A stretch of DNA of 64,000 nucleotides from Janthinobacterium lividum (GCF_011601275.1 NZ_JAAOLY010000007.1:62001-126000); one strand, 5' to 3'; shown: positions 1 to 9,645, numbered from the stretch's first letter. The notes: generated by a model not told the origin, from the letters alone. Made by a program: numbers and translations.

Positions 1-1182
1 GCTCAGGGCGATGCTGTCTTCCGCACCCAGGGTCCACAGGGCATCCTTGTACCAGCTGGTGCGCACGCCATTGCCATCGCGTTCCTGGTGCTCGTCGGCC
101 TTGTAGCTGGCCACAAAACGCAGGCTGTGCGCGGCCAGGCGGAACGATTCGAGTTCCACGGCGCCGCCGTTGGTGCGGTCGTTGTAGATGCTGCGCCCGC
201 CGCTGACGCTGCCCTGGCCGCTGGTCTTCAAGACCGTGTAGCTGCCGTTCGTGTACGAGACGATTTAATTGTCGTAGCTGTCGTGGTACAGGCGCAGTTT
301 CAAACGCTCGGCCTCGCCCAGGCGCGTCTGCGAAACAAAATACACGCTTTCCTTGTTCCAGTACGGCCATTGCCAGTAGCGCGCGCCCACGGGATTCGTC
401 GATGGCGGCTGGCCCTTTTCGCCATGCTGCTTGTAGTAGCTGAGGGCATACTCATCACCAACCACAGGCGTGTAACCCACCTTGAACGACAGCTTGTGAT
501 CCTTGCGATATGAGTTGTTACGCATGCCGCCGTCTTCCGTGGCCGTGGGGCGGAAGTCGGACGACAGGGGAAAACCATCGCTGTCGATGTAGGACACGCC
601 CGCCTGCAGATACCACAGGCCCTGGTTCGTGCCCACGTTGGCCGACACCTGGCGCTCGCTGCCCGAGCCGAAGCCCACGGACGCGTCACCTTCCGTCAAA
701 GCTGTCGGCTTGCGCGACACCAGGTTGATGGCGCCGCCCAGGGTATTGGCGCCATACGCCACGGAACTGTAGCCTTTCGCCACCTGGATGGCGGCCAGGT
801 CGCCAGTCGTGAAGCGGTTGAAATCGACATAGCCGTCATACGGCACGTAGACGGGAATGCCGTCGATATACAGCGGCACCTGGCGCGCATCGAAGCCGCG
901 GATGGCGACGGTTTTTTCGTTGCGCGCATTCGTCGACAGGGACACGCCGGACAGCAGATTCAAGGCGTCGCCCACGTTGTCGCGGTTGAAGCGGCGCATC
1001 TGGGCGCGGCTCACTTGCGTCCCCACTTGCTGTTCCATTGCGCCAGCCTGCTCGCGCTGGCCGACCACCGTCACCGTGCCCAGCACGAACGGCGCCGCCG
1101 CATCGACGTCTTCCATGCCGGCGGCCTGCTGCGCCAGCGCCAGCATCACGGCGCCCGCCATTACCTGTTTCACCATCGTCAT
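1..1182 (-). pseudogene. TonB-dependent outer-membrane receptor, partial, with in-frame stop
   Basis: This is the N-terminal part of a TonB-dependent receptor, an outer-membrane beta-barrel for high-affinity uptake. The chosen start is the ATG at 1182-1180, preceded by a GGAAG ribosome site. It gives a signal peptide ending near QQAAG, a plug domain (VGQREQ, then IRGFDARQVPLYIDGIPVY and GGAINLVSRKP) and the first barrel strands. Reading stops at a TAA at 267-265, after ...LYHDSYDN. The same frame then continues open for all 88 codons to the window edge with clear barrel sequence (IVSYTNGSYTVLK..., FVASYKADEHQ), so this is a single nonsense codon and not a frameshift. The upstream region carries two ModE-like boxes, which points to molybdate or tungstate as the regulating signal and perhaps the cargo. 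It could be a true pseudogene, a sequencing error or a suppressed stop. Confidence 0.8.
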
Positions 1183-1195
1183 CTTGTTCTCTTCC

Positions 1196-1217
1196 GTTAT
1201 ATATTGCTCTATATAGC
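1196..1217 (-). promoter_or_regulatory. ModE-like operator, proximal box
   Basis: On the minus strand this reads GCTATATA-GAGCAA-TATATAAC, two 8-base arms around a 6-base spacer. With its flanks (GTCG before, GGA after) it closely matches the ModE consensus as I remember it, ATCGnTATATA-N6-TATATAACGAT. It ends 13 bases before the receptor ATG and abuts the ribosome-binding site, a position suited to repression. Confidence 0.65.
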
Positions 1218-1264
1218 GACATGCAAAAAATCGGCCGCTTCTGCGACGGCCATCACGCAACAGC

Positions 1265-1286
1265 GCAATATACAGACGTATATAGC
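1265..1286 (-). promoter_or_regulatory. ModE-like operator, distal box over the promoter
   Basis: On the minus strand this reads GCTATATA-CGTCTG-TATATTGC and is preceded by ATC, so the left half ATCGCTATATA matches the ModE consensus exactly. The right half has three differences. It has the same 8-6-8 layout as the proximal box, with centres 69 bases apart. It covers the spacer and -10 element of the predicted receptor promoter. Confidence 0.6.
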
Positions 1287-1295
1287 GATGCTCAA
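1267..1295 (-). promoter_or_regulatory. predicted sigma70 promoter of the TonB receptor
   Basis: The minus strand carries TTGAGC (1295-1290), a 17-base spacer and TATATT (1272-1267). Transcription would start near 1260 and give a leader of about 78 bases. The promoter overlaps the distal ModE-like box, so a bound repressor would block polymerase. Confidence 0.45.
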
Positions 1296-1390
1296 GCAGC
1301 AAGGCCGAAAACCGCTGCGCAGGTCAATTTTCCAGGTATTTTTCATGCACCGCAGCATTTCGCTGTGCGAACGAATGTTTCACAAAACGG

Positions 1391-1419
1391 TTGACACGCA
1401 CAATTTGGCTAGGCAAACT
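1391..1419 (+). promoter_or_regulatory. possible promoter of the IclR-family gene
   Basis: A perfect -35 hexamer TTGACA lies at 1391-1396, 17 bases before a poor -10 (CAAACT, 3 of 6 matches). The weak -10 would fit an activated promoter. The IclR-type gene starts 20 bases downstream. Confidence 0.3.
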
Positions 1420-1439
1420 GATTTCCAGGGAGCCTGAAA

Positions 1440-2276
1440 ATGAATGCAAATATGACAAATATTCAGACCGCAGCAGATCCGGAACTGATCGTCTTCAGCG
1501 ACGACGAGGAAGGCAAAGACCGCCAGTTCGTCAACGCGCTGGCGCGCGGGCTGGAAGTGCTCCGTTGCTTCCGACCCGGCGAAGTCTATCTGTCGAACGC
1601 GGACATGGCCAAGCGCACGGGCATCCCGAAGCCGACCATCTCTCGCCTTACCTACACCCTCACCAAACTCGGCTACCTCAATTATTCGGACAGCCTGGGC
1701 AAGTACCAGCTGGGCGCCGGCGTGCTGGCCCTCGGTTACCGCATGCTGTCGAACCTCGACGTGCGCAAGATGGCGCGCCCGCTGATGGAGGAACTGGCCG
1801 AACATGCGCAGGCATCCGTATCGCTGGGCACGCGCGACCGCCTCAGCATGGTCTACGTGGAAACCTGCCGCAGCAGCGCCAACGTCACTTTGCGCCTCGA
1901 CGTCGGCTCGCGCATTCCCCTGATGACGACGGCCATGGGCAAGGCCCTGCTGTGCATCCTGCCGCAGGCCGAACGCGACTACCTGATGGACCACGCCAGG
2001 GTGCACGAGACGGAACGCTGGCCGCGCATCAAGGCCGGCATCGAACAAGGCTTCAAGGATTACCAGGACCGGGGTTTTTGCATCTCGGCCGGCGAGTGGC
2101 AGAACGACGTGCATGCCGTGGGCGTGCCCATGCTGGGCGCCGACGGCGAACAGGTGATGGCCTTCAATTGCGGCGGCCCCGCCTTTTTGCTTTCGCGTGA
2201 AAAACTCGAAACGGACCTGGGACCGCGCCTGGTGGCCCTCGTCAAGACAGTGGAAAAAAACCTGGGCCGCGGTTAG
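1440..2276 (+). CDS. IclR-family transcriptional regulator
   Basis: A 278-residue DNA-binding regulator of normal family length. The N-terminal winged helix-turn-helix (about residues 30-90) contains SNADMAKRTGIPKPTISRLT. The C-terminal effector-binding domain (about 100-270) carries the family patterns MTTAMGKALLCILP and GVPML. IclR proteins usually control catabolic genes in response to a small acid. This gene lies directly upstream of, and in line with, the acyl-CoA dehydrogenase, ligase and ABC importer genes, so it probably regulates that unit, but the effector cannot be read from the sequence. The start ATG has GGGAG upstream. Confidence 0.93.
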   Translation: MNANMTNIQTAADPELIVFSDDEEGKDRQFVNALARGLEVLRCFRPGEVYLSNADMAKRTGIPKPTISRLTYTLTKLGYLNYSDSLGKYQLGAGVLALGYRMLSNLDVRKMARPLMEELAEHAQASVSLGTRDRLSMVYVETCRSSANVTLRLDVGSRIPLMTTAMGKALLCILPQAERDYLMDHARVHETERWPRIKAGIEQGFKDYQDRGFCISAGEWQNDVHAVGVPMLGADGEQVMAFNCGGPAFLLSREKLETDLGPRLVALVKTVEKNLGRG

Positions 2277-2327
2277 ACTGCGCGCCCCCTCTCAACGATA
2301 GCTCAAATCAAAGCGCCGAGGAAATCG

Positions 2328-3482
2328 ATGATACGCGACGAAGAAACCCTGAACATCCTGCTCGACAGCATCGCCCGTTTCGTGCGCGAAGTGCTGGTGC
2401 CGAACGAGGCGCTGGTGGCCGAAACGGATACGATCCCGCCCGCCATCGTGGCGCAGATGCGCGAGCTGGGCCTGTTCGGCCTGTCCATTCCCGAAGCCTA
2501 CGGCGGCCTGGAACTGAGCATGGAAGAGGAAGTGCGGGTCGCCTTTGAAATCGCCCGCACCTCGCCCGCCTTCCGCTCGCTGATCGGCACGAACAACGGC
2601 ATCGGCTCGCAAGGCATCGTGATCGACGGCACGGAAGCGCAAAAACAATATTATCTGCCCAAGCTGGCGGCCGGAGAGATCATCGGCTCCTTCGCCCTGA
2701 CGGAAGCGGGATCGGGGTCGGATGCGGCCTCGCTGCGCACGACGGCCGTGCGCGACGGCGACTTCTATATCCTCAACGGCAGCAAGCGCTATATCACCAA
2801 CGCGCCCGAAGCAAGCATCTTTACCGTCATGGCGCGCACGGACCCCGTCAAGCGCGGCGCCTCGGCCATTTCCGCCTTCATCGTGGAAAAGGATACGCCG
2901 GGCCTTTCACTCGGCAAGATTGACAGGAAGATGGGCCAGCAGGGCGCGCATACCTGCGACGTCATCTTTGAAAATTGCCGTGTCCCGGCCGCCAACGTCA
3001 TCGGCGGCAAGGAAGGCGTGGGCTTCAAGACAGCCATGAAGGTGCTCGACAAGGGACGCCTGCACATCGCCGCCGTCTGCGTGGGCGCGGCCGAACGCAT
3101 GCTGGCCGACGCCCTCGCCTACGCCATGGAGCGCCAGCAGTTCGGCCAGCCCATCGCGGAATTCCAGCTGATCCAGGCCATGCTGGCCGACAGCAAGGCG
3201 GAAATCTATGCGGCGCGCAGCATGGTGCTCGACGCGGCGCGCCGGCGCGACAACAAGGAAGATATTTCGACGGAAGCATCGTGCTGCAAGCTGTTCGCTT
3301 CCGAAATGTGCGGCCGCGTGGCCGACCGCTCCGTGCAGATCCACGGCGGCGCGGGATACATCAGCGAATACGCGGCCGAACGCTTCTACCGCGACGTGCG
3401 CCTGTTCCGCATTTATGAGGGTACGACGCAGATCCAGCAGATCGTCATCGCCCGCAACATGATCAAGGCAGCGCAAAAGTGA
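2328..3482 (+). CDS. acyl-CoA dehydrogenase
   Basis: An FAD enzyme of 384 residues, the normal length, that oxidises an acyl-CoA to the 2,3-enoyl-CoA and passes electrons to ETF. Visible signatures are FALTEAGSGSDAASL in the middle beta-domain (about 125), QQFGQPIAEFQ (about 268) and QIHGGAGYISEYAAERFYRD (about 338). The catalytic base is Glu364 in RIYEGTTQIQ, so it is not an isovaleryl-type enzyme with a relocated base. It overlaps the next gene's first in-frame GTG but that gene's better start lies just downstream. With the ligase and Liv importer it forms a likely uptake, activation and dehydrogenation pathway for an organic acid. The exact substrate is unknown. Confidence 0.93.
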   Translation: MIRDEETLNILLDSIARFVREVLVPNEALVAETDTIPPAIVAQMRELGLFGLSIPEAYGGLELSMEEEVRVAFEIARTSPAFRSLIGTNNGIGSQGIVIDGTEAQKQYYLPKLAAGEIIGSFALTEAGSGSDAASLRTTAVRDGDFYILNGSKRYITNAPEASIFTVMARTDPVKRGASAISAFIVEKDTPGLSLGKIDRKMGQQGAHTCDVIFENCRVPAANVIGGKEGVGFKTAMKVLDKGRLHIAAVCVGAAERMLADALAYAMERQQFGQPIAEFQLIQAMLADSKAEIYAARSMVLDAARRRDNKEDISTEASCCKLFASEMCGRVADRSVQIHGGAGYISEYAAERFYRDVRLFRIYEGTTQIQQIVIARNMIKAAQK

Positions 3483-3493
3483 AGGAGGCCGCG

Positions 3494-5032
3494 ATGGACA
3501 TCCCTTCCCTGCTGGCCGGCCTGCCGGCGCGCCTGTCGGCCATCCCCGCCTACTGGGCCGCGCGCGCGCCCGATGCGCCGGCGCTGCACGAAGGGGGCCG
3601 CCACTGGACCTATGCGCAGCTGCAGCAGAGTGTAGAAGACGCAGCGCAGTTGCTGCGCCAGCTCGGTGTGCGCGCCGGCGACCGCCTGATGGTGGTGGGC
3701 GAAAACGGCGCGCTGCAGGTGGCGCTGATTTTCGCGGCCGCCAGCATCGATGCGTGGATCGTCAACGTCAATGCACGGCTGTCGGCGCGCGAGATCGACA
3801 CCATCGCCGCGCATTCCAGCGCACGGCGCGTGCTGTTCCTGGCCGGCGCCTCGCCGGAAGCGGCCGCGCATGCGGCGCGTCGCGGCGCCAGCCCCGTCAC
3901 CGTCGATGGCGTGGGCGAGCTGCTGGCGGGCGAATTGAACGCCGCTGCCATCGCGGAAGACACGGTTCCCGGCAACGAACAGGTGGCCGCGCTGATCTAC
4001 ACGACGGGCACCACGGGCCAGTCAAAAGGCGTGATGCTCACGCACCGCAACCTGCTGTTCATCGCCGCCGTCTCCAGCACCTTGCGGGGATTGACGCGCA
4101 CCGACCGCGCCTACGGCGTGCTGCCGATTTCGCACGTGTACGGCCTGGCCTCGGTGGCTCTGGGCACCCTGTATGCGGGCGCCGCTTTGTATCTGGTGCC
4201 GCGCTTTTCCGTCGATGGCCTGCTGGCCGCATTGAAAGACGATGAGTTGACCATCGTGCAGGGCGTGCCCGCCATGTACGCCAAGCTGCTGCAAACCCTG
4301 GGCGGCGCGGAGACTCCCCTGCCGACGCGGCTGCGCTTTGCGTACGCGGGGGGCTCGCCGCTGGCGCCGTCGCTCAAGCACGAGGTGGAAAAGCTGCTGG
4401 GGACGGCCTTGCACAACGGGTATGGCATGACGGAAAGCGCGCCCACCATCAGCCAGACGCGCCTGGAAGCGCCGCGCCTCGACGATTCCGTCGGCACGCC
4501 GATCCCGGGCGTGGAAGTGCGCGTGGTGGACGTGGCCGGCCTGGACGTGGCGCCGGGCGAGCCAGGAGAATTATGGATACGCGGGCCGAACATCATGGCC
4601 GGCTATTACCGCGAGCCGGCCATGACGGCGGCCACCATGCGCGATGGCGGCTGGCTCAACACAGGCGACATGGCACGCCAGGACCCTGACGGCGCGCTGT
4701 TCATCGTGGGCCGCACCAAGGAACTGATCATCCGCTCCGGCTTCAATGTGTATCCGCTGGAAGTGGAAGCGGCGCTCAACGCCCACGCTTCCGTGGTGCA
4801 GTCGGCTGTGGTGGGACGCACCCTGGACGATGGCAACGAGGACGTCATCGCCTACGTGGAACTGGACCCGCGCCAGCCCGCCAGCGTGGCAGAATTGCAG
4901 GCCTGGCTGGCGCAGACGCTGTCGCCGTACAAGTGCCCGTCCGCCATCATCGTCATGGAAGCGCTGCCGGCGGCCGCCACGGGCAAGATTTTAAAGGGGC
5001 AGCTGCGGCAAATGGCGCAGAATGCACGATAA
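3494..5032 (+). CDS. AMP-dependent acyl-CoA ligase
   Basis: A 512-residue ANL-superfamily enzyme that adenylates a carboxylic acid with ATP and joins it to CoA. Motifs in order are the phosphate loop YTTGTTGQSKG (about 169-179), GYGMTES, GELWIRGPNIMAGYY, TGD, the hinge GRTKELIIRSGFNVYPLEVE and the C-terminal catalytic lysine in TGKILKG (Lys498). I chose ATG 3494 over the GTG at 3479 because a near-perfect GAAGGAGG site (3481-3488) sits five bases before it. It probably primes the acid imported by the downstream ABC system for the upstream dehydrogenase. The sequence does not tell whether the substrate is aliphatic, alicyclic or aromatic. Confidence 0.92.
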   Translation: MDIPSLLAGLPARLSAIPAYWAARAPDAPALHEGGRHWTYAQLQQSVEDAAQLLRQLGVRAGDRLMVVGENGALQVALIFAAASIDAWIVNVNARLSAREIDTIAAHSSARRVLFLAGASPEAAAHAARRGASPVTVDGVGELLAGELNAAAIAEDTVPGNEQVAALIYTTGTTGQSKGVMLTHRNLLFIAAVSSTLRGLTRTDRAYGVLPISHVYGLASVALGTLYAGAALYLVPRFSVDGLLAALKDDELTIVQGVPAMYAKLLQTLGGAETPLPTRLRFAYAGGSPLAPSLKHEVEKLLGTALHNGYGMTESAPTISQTRLEAPRLDDSVGTPIPGVEVRVVDVAGLDVAPGEPGELWIRGPNIMAGYYREPAMTAATMRDGGWLNTGDMARQDPDGALFIVGRTKELIIRSGFNVYPLEVEAALNAHASVVQSAVVGRTLDDGNEDVIAYVELDPRQPASVAELQAWLAQTLSPYKCPSAIIVMEALPAAATGKILKGQLRQMAQNAR

Positions 5033-5092
5033 GTTGACCATGCAGTACCAGACACGACAATAAAACCAAGCCACATCACCGGAGGAGACACG

Positions 5093-6259
5093 ATGAAACG
5101 CACCTACACACGCATCGCCATGGCAGCGCTGGTTGCCAGCGCCTGGATGACGCAAGCCAGCGCCGACGAATTCCTGGTCGGCGCGGAAATCCCGCTGACG
5201 GGCAACCTGGCGCGCGTCGGCGCCGGCATGCAGGAAGGGATCATGGTCGCGGCCGAGGTATTCAACAAGACCAACGGCAAGCACACGATCAAGATCATCA
5301 CCGTCGACGACGAATCGGCGCCCGCCAAGGCCATCGCCGCCGTGGAAAAGCTGGCCAGCCAGGGCGTGGTGGCCATCACGGGCGGCTATGGCTCGAACAA
5401 TATCTCGCCCGCCTCGGACACGGCGAATAAACTGGGCCTCGTCTACATCACCTCGGGCGGCGTGGACGACAGCCTGGTGAGCAGCGGGCGCAAGAATTTT
5501 TTCCGCATCAATAACACGGCCGGCTACGAAAAAGCCATGCTGGGACTGCTGCAGGACGTGGGGGCCAAGTCCGTCTCCATCGTGTATTCGACCAAGGACG
5601 CCACCACGGGCCTGGCGAAAGACGTGGAAAAAGCCCTGGCCGCCAAGGGCGTGAAGGTGACAACGCACTCGTTCGACCCGGCCATTACCGACTTCAAGCC
5701 CATCATCAACAAGATCAAGCTGCAGGATAAATCGGAAGTCGTGGCCATGGTCGGCTACGAAAACGATTACGTGGGCATCATCCGCGCCGCGCGCGTGCTG
5801 AAACCGAAGATCAAGGCCATGGTGGGCGTGTGGTCGCTCGCCACACCGAAGATGGCGGCCGACTTCCCCGACCTGATGCCGAACGTGTTCGGTACGGCAC
5901 TACTGCCCTTCCCGACGGAATTCAAGACAGCCGACGGCAAGGCCTTCAGCGACGCCTACAAGCAGCTGTACAAAAAGGAACCGGACTACCTGGGCCAGTT
6001 TGGCTATGTGCAATCGATGCTGCTGTTCGAAGCGATCGCGCGCGCGGCCGACAAGGGCACGCTCAAGAAAGGCGGCGTGGCCGAGGAAATGCGCAAGACG
6101 GACCGCGAAACGCTGATCGGCCGCGTGCAGTTCGCCGCCAACGGCGACAACCAGAACTTCGTGCACCGCATGGCGCAGCACCAGGACAAGAAAGTGGTCA
6201 TCGTCTGGCCGAAGGAACACGCGACGGGCAAGCTGGCCTATCCCGCCCTGCCCTGGTAA
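5093..6259 (+). CDS. Liv-type ABC transporter periplasmic binding protein
   Basis: A 388-residue type I periplasmic binding protein (LivK/HAAT class). A Sec signal peptide with cleavage after ASA is followed by DEFLVGAEIPLTGNLARVGAGMQEG, the typical start of the mature domain. It delivers substrate to the LivHMGF-type permease encoded just downstream. The neighbouring CoA ligase and acyl-CoA dehydrogenase suggest a carboxylic acid cargo and not a branched-chain amino acid. GGAGGAGA lies upstream of the ATG. A strong hairpin separates it from the permease genes, as is common where the binding protein is needed in excess. Confidence 0.92.
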   Translation: MKRTYTRIAMAALVASAWMTQASADEFLVGAEIPLTGNLARVGAGMQEGIMVAAEVFNKTNGKHTIKIITVDDESAPAKAIAAVEKLASQGVVAITGGYGSNNISPASDTANKLGLVYITSGGVDDSLVSSGRKNFFRINNTAGYEKAMLGLLQDVGAKSVSIVYSTKDATTGLAKDVEKALAAKGVKVTTHSFDPAITDFKPIINKIKLQDKSEVVAMVGYENDYVGIIRAARVLKPKIKAMVGVWSLATPKMAADFPDLMPNVFGTALLPFPTEFKTADGKAFSDAYKQLYKKEPDYLGQFGYVQSMLLFEAIARAADKGTLKKGGVAEEMRKTDRETLIGRVQFAANGDNQNFVHRMAQHQDKKVVIVWPKEHATGKLAYPALPW

Positions 6260-6311
6260 CAGCAGCCTCCCGCTGCACACGCGCGCGCCTGCCGGGCGCG
6301 CACCGATGAAC

Positions 6312-6350
6312 GGCAGTCCTGCGCAGTGTAGCTACTGCGCCAGGACTGCC
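6312..6350 (+). promoter_or_regulatory. intercistronic hairpin between binding protein and permease genes
   Basis: The arms GGCAGTCCTG and CAGGACTGCC are perfect complements, and CGCAGT/ACTGCG extends the stem inward past one unpaired base. There is no T-run after it, so it is more likely an mRNA-stability or partial-attenuation element than a full terminator. It fills much of the 106-base gap before livH. Confidence 0.7.
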
Positions 6351-6365
6351 TGACGGGATGACGAC

Positions 6366-7238
6366 ATGACAGAATTAATCTTGCAAGCCCTGTATTCGGG
6401 CTTGCTGCAGGGCGGCTCCTACGCCCTGATCGCACTGGGGCTGGCGCTGGTCTTCGGCACCATGAAAGTGATCAACCTGGCGCACGGCGAACTGGTGCTG
6501 CTGGCCGCCTACATCGCCTACAGCGTGGAGTCGGGCCTGGGCCTGGGGCCCATGTTCGCCATTCCCATCGCGCTGGTGATCGTCAGCCTGACGTCCGTGG
6601 GCGTGTACCTGATCGTCAGCCGCATCAAGAAAGACCGTGAAATCAATTCGCTGATCCTCACCTACGGCATCGGCGTGATCCTCACCAATTTCATTCTGCT
6701 CGTATGGAAGGCGGACATCCGCTCGACGTCGTCGAGCTGGCTGCAGGAAGGTTTTGAAATCGGCCCGTTTTTCAGCATGCGCAGCGAAGTGATTTTCTTT
6801 GGCGTCAGCCTGGTGCTGATGGCGGCCCTGTGGCGCTGGCTGTCGACCAGCTGGTATGGCCGCGCCGTGCGCGCCGTCTCAAGCAACCGCGACGCGGCCA
6901 AGCTGATGGGCATCGATCCGGGCCGCACGGAACTGGTGTCCTTTCTGGTCGCCGGCATCCTGGCCGCCTTCGCCGGTGTCGCCCTGTTCAGTTATGGCGT
7001 GATCCAGCCCGCCTATGGCGGCGCGCTGACGGTGAAAGCCTTCATCATCACGGTATTGGCCGGCATCGGCTCGATCCCCGGCGTGCTGCTGGCCGCCGTG
7101 CTGCTGGGCGTGGCCGAAGCCTTGACCGTCACCCTGGCCAGCTCCGCGCTGCAGGAATTGTCCGGCATGGTGCTGTTCCTGCTGGTGCTGTTCATCATGC
7201 CGAACGGCTTGTTCGGTGCACAACGGAGGCGCGGATGA
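6366..7238 (+). CDS. livH: Liv-type ABC transporter permease LivH
   Basis: A 290-residue inner-membrane permease with about eight hydrophobic segments. The N-terminus has the family pattern GLLQGGSYALIALGLALVFG followed by INLAHGE. The C-terminal half contains the cytoplasmic coupling region (RAVSSNRDAAKLMGI). It pairs with LivM to form the translocation channel. Its stop codon overlaps the next start (ATGA), so LivM is translationally coupled. Substrate specificity is inferred only from the neighbouring CoA ligase and dehydrogenase. Confidence 0.93.
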   Translation: MTELILQALYSGLLQGGSYALIALGLALVFGTMKVINLAHGELVLLAAYIAYSVESGLGLGPMFAIPIALVIVSLTSVGVYLIVSRIKKDREINSLILTYGIGVILTNFILLVWKADIRSTSSSWLQEGFEIGPFFSMRSEVIFFGVSLVLMAALWRWLSTSWYGRAVRAVSSNRDAAKLMGIDPGRTELVSFLVAGILAAFAGVALFSYGVIQPAYGGALTVKAFIITVLAGIGSIPGVLLAAVLLGVAEALTVTLASSALQELSGMVLFLLVLFIMPNGLFGAQRRRG

Positions 7239-8209
7239 AGCGCTCGACACTGATCTCCACGGCGGGCCTGCTGCTGGCCGCCTACGTCGCCGTGCCGCTG
7301 GCCCTGGGCGCCAACCAGTATGTGATGAGCATGGTGGTGGCGGCCCTGATCATCGGCGGCGTGGCCATGTCCTGGGCCCTGCTGGGGAATTTGGGCGGCA
7401 TGGTCAGCTTCGGCCATGCGGCGTTCTTCGGCGTGGGCGCGTATGTCTCCGCGCTGGCCACCGTGAAACTGGGCCTGCCCGTGTTTGCCGCCATGCTGCT
7501 GGGCGGCGCGGGCGCGGCCATCGCCGCCGTCATCATGCTGCCCGTGCTGCGCCTGCGCGGGCCGTATTTTGCGCTGGCCATCCTCGCCTATGCCCACATT
7601 TTCCGCATCCTGGCCACGGAATGGAGTTCGGTGACGGGCGGCGCCGGCGGCATCAACAATATTCCCACCTTGCCCACCGTCTTCGGCTTCGATCTGGCCA
7701 GCAAGACGGGCGCCTACCTGGTCGTGCTGACCCTGGTGGTGTGCTGCGCCTTTGCCTACAGCCGCATCCGCGCCAGCCACTACGGCATCGCCTCGCGCGC
7801 CATGCACGACAGCGAAGACGCCACGCGCGTCGTCGGCGTCAACAGCACCTTGCTCAAAGGCGCGATGCTGCTCGTGTCGGCCTTCATGGCCGGCCTGTTC
7901 GGCGCCTTCAACGCCCATTACATCAACTTCCTGGAACCGGACTACGCCTTCAACAGCCTGTGGGTGACGTTGCCGATCGTGGCGGCCATCTTCGGCGGCT
8001 ACCGCACGATACTCGGTCCCGTGCTGGGCGCCGTGGTGGTCTACCTGGTCGACCAGCTGATCTTCAAGTCGCTGATCCCCACGGGCCATCAGCTGGTGCT
8101 GGGCGTGCTGCTGGTGGCGATGATTGTCTTCAGTCCGAACGGCTTGCTGCCGCTGCTGCAGAAATGGCTGAAAAACGCGTTCAAAGCGAAGGAGAAACAA
8201 CATGCTTGA
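7235..8209 (+). CDS. livM: Liv-type ABC transporter permease LivM
   Basis: A 324-residue multi-pass permease, the second half of the LivH/LivM channel. Family patterns visible are SWALLGNLGGMVSFGHAAFFG, LRLRGPYFALAILA and GVNSTLLKGAMLLVSAFMAG. The start is the ATG at 7235 that overlaps the LivH stop; AACGGAGG provides a ribosome site. The frame is open further upstream but that part is only the shadow of livH. It overlaps livG by eight bases. Confidence 0.93.
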   Translation: MKRSTLISTAGLLLAAYVAVPLALGANQYVMSMVVAALIIGGVAMSWALLGNLGGMVSFGHAAFFGVGAYVSALATVKLGLPVFAAMLLGGAGAAIAAVIMLPVLRLRGPYFALAILAYAHIFRILATEWSSVTGGAGGINNIPTLPTVFGFDLASKTGAYLVVLTLVVCCAFAYSRIRASHYGIASRAMHDSEDATRVVGVNSTLLKGAMLLVSAFMAGLFGAFNAHYINFLEPDYAFNSLWVTLPIVAAIFGGYRTILGPVLGAVVVYLVDQLIFKSLIPTGHQLVLGVLLVAMIVFSPNGLLPLLQKWLKNAFKAKEKQHA

Positions 8210-8907
8210 ACTCGATAATGTCTCCGTGCGCTTCGGCGGCCTGACGGCCGTCGATTCCGTCACCTTGAACGTGGGCAGCCACGACGTGATCGGCCTCGTG
8301 GGCGCGAACGGCGCCGGCAAGACCACCCTGTTCAATGCCATTTCCGGCCTCGTGCGCCCCACCAGCGGCGCCATCCGCTTCGAGGGGCGCGACATCATGG
8401 CCACGCCCATGTACCAGCGCGCTCGCCTGGGGCTGGGCCGCACCTTTCAGATTCCGCAACCGATGCATGAATTGACGGTGCGCGAAAACCTGATCGTGGC
8501 GCAGCGCTTCGGCACCGGCAAGGTGGACCAGCGCAAGATCGATGAAATCCTCGAATTCACGAGCCTGGCCGACAAGGCCGGGCGCGACGCGGCCAGCGAA
8601 CTGGCGCTGACGGAATTGAAAGCGCTGGAAGTGGCCAAGGCGCTGGCCACCAACCCCAAACTGCTGCTGCTCGACGAAGTGCTGGCGGGCCTGGAAACGA
8701 ATGGCAAGCGCCGCTTCATGGGCATGCTGAAGGACTTGCACGCGGCCTTTGGCGTGGGCATCGTCATGATCGAGCACGACATCGAAACCATCAGCAATCT
8801 GTGCCAGCGCGTGGCCGTGCTCAATTTTGGCCAGCTGATCGCCGACGGCACGCCCGACGCCGTCTTCCGCGATCCGGCCGTCATCGAAAGCTATACAGGG
8901 GCAGCCC

Positions 8908-8915
<8 letters not shown>
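8202..8915 (+). CDS. livG: Liv-type ABC transporter ATPase LivG
   Basis: A 237-residue cytoplasmic ATPase. The Walker A motif is GANGAGKTTLFN, the Walker B motif LLLLDEVLAGL, and the switch histidine lies in IEHDIE. The ABC signature is not the canonical LSGGQ but reads LTELKALEVAKAL, a variant I recognise in some Liv-like importers. It forms the motor with LivF. The start overlaps the end of livM by eight bases and its own end overlaps livF, so the operon is tightly coupled. Confidence 0.93.
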
Positions 8916-9609
<694 letters not shown>

Positions 9610-9645
9610 GCGATATCAGCCGGAATCCGCTGCACGCGGTTGGCA

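Noticed and set aside
1183-1302. Longer N-terminus for the TonB receptor from an ATG at 1302
   Set aside because: The extension contains the promoter and ModE-like boxes, and the ATG at 1182 with GGAAG opens directly into a signal peptide.
1182-1440. Riboswitch or Fur box upstream of the TonB receptor
   Set aside because: The two inverted repeats match the ModE layout much better than a Fur box, and no conserved RNA fold was recognisable.
6830-7234. N-terminal extension of LivM
   Set aside because: It lies wholly within livH in another frame and is Arg/Gly-rich shadow sequence; the ATG at 7235 has a ribosome site.
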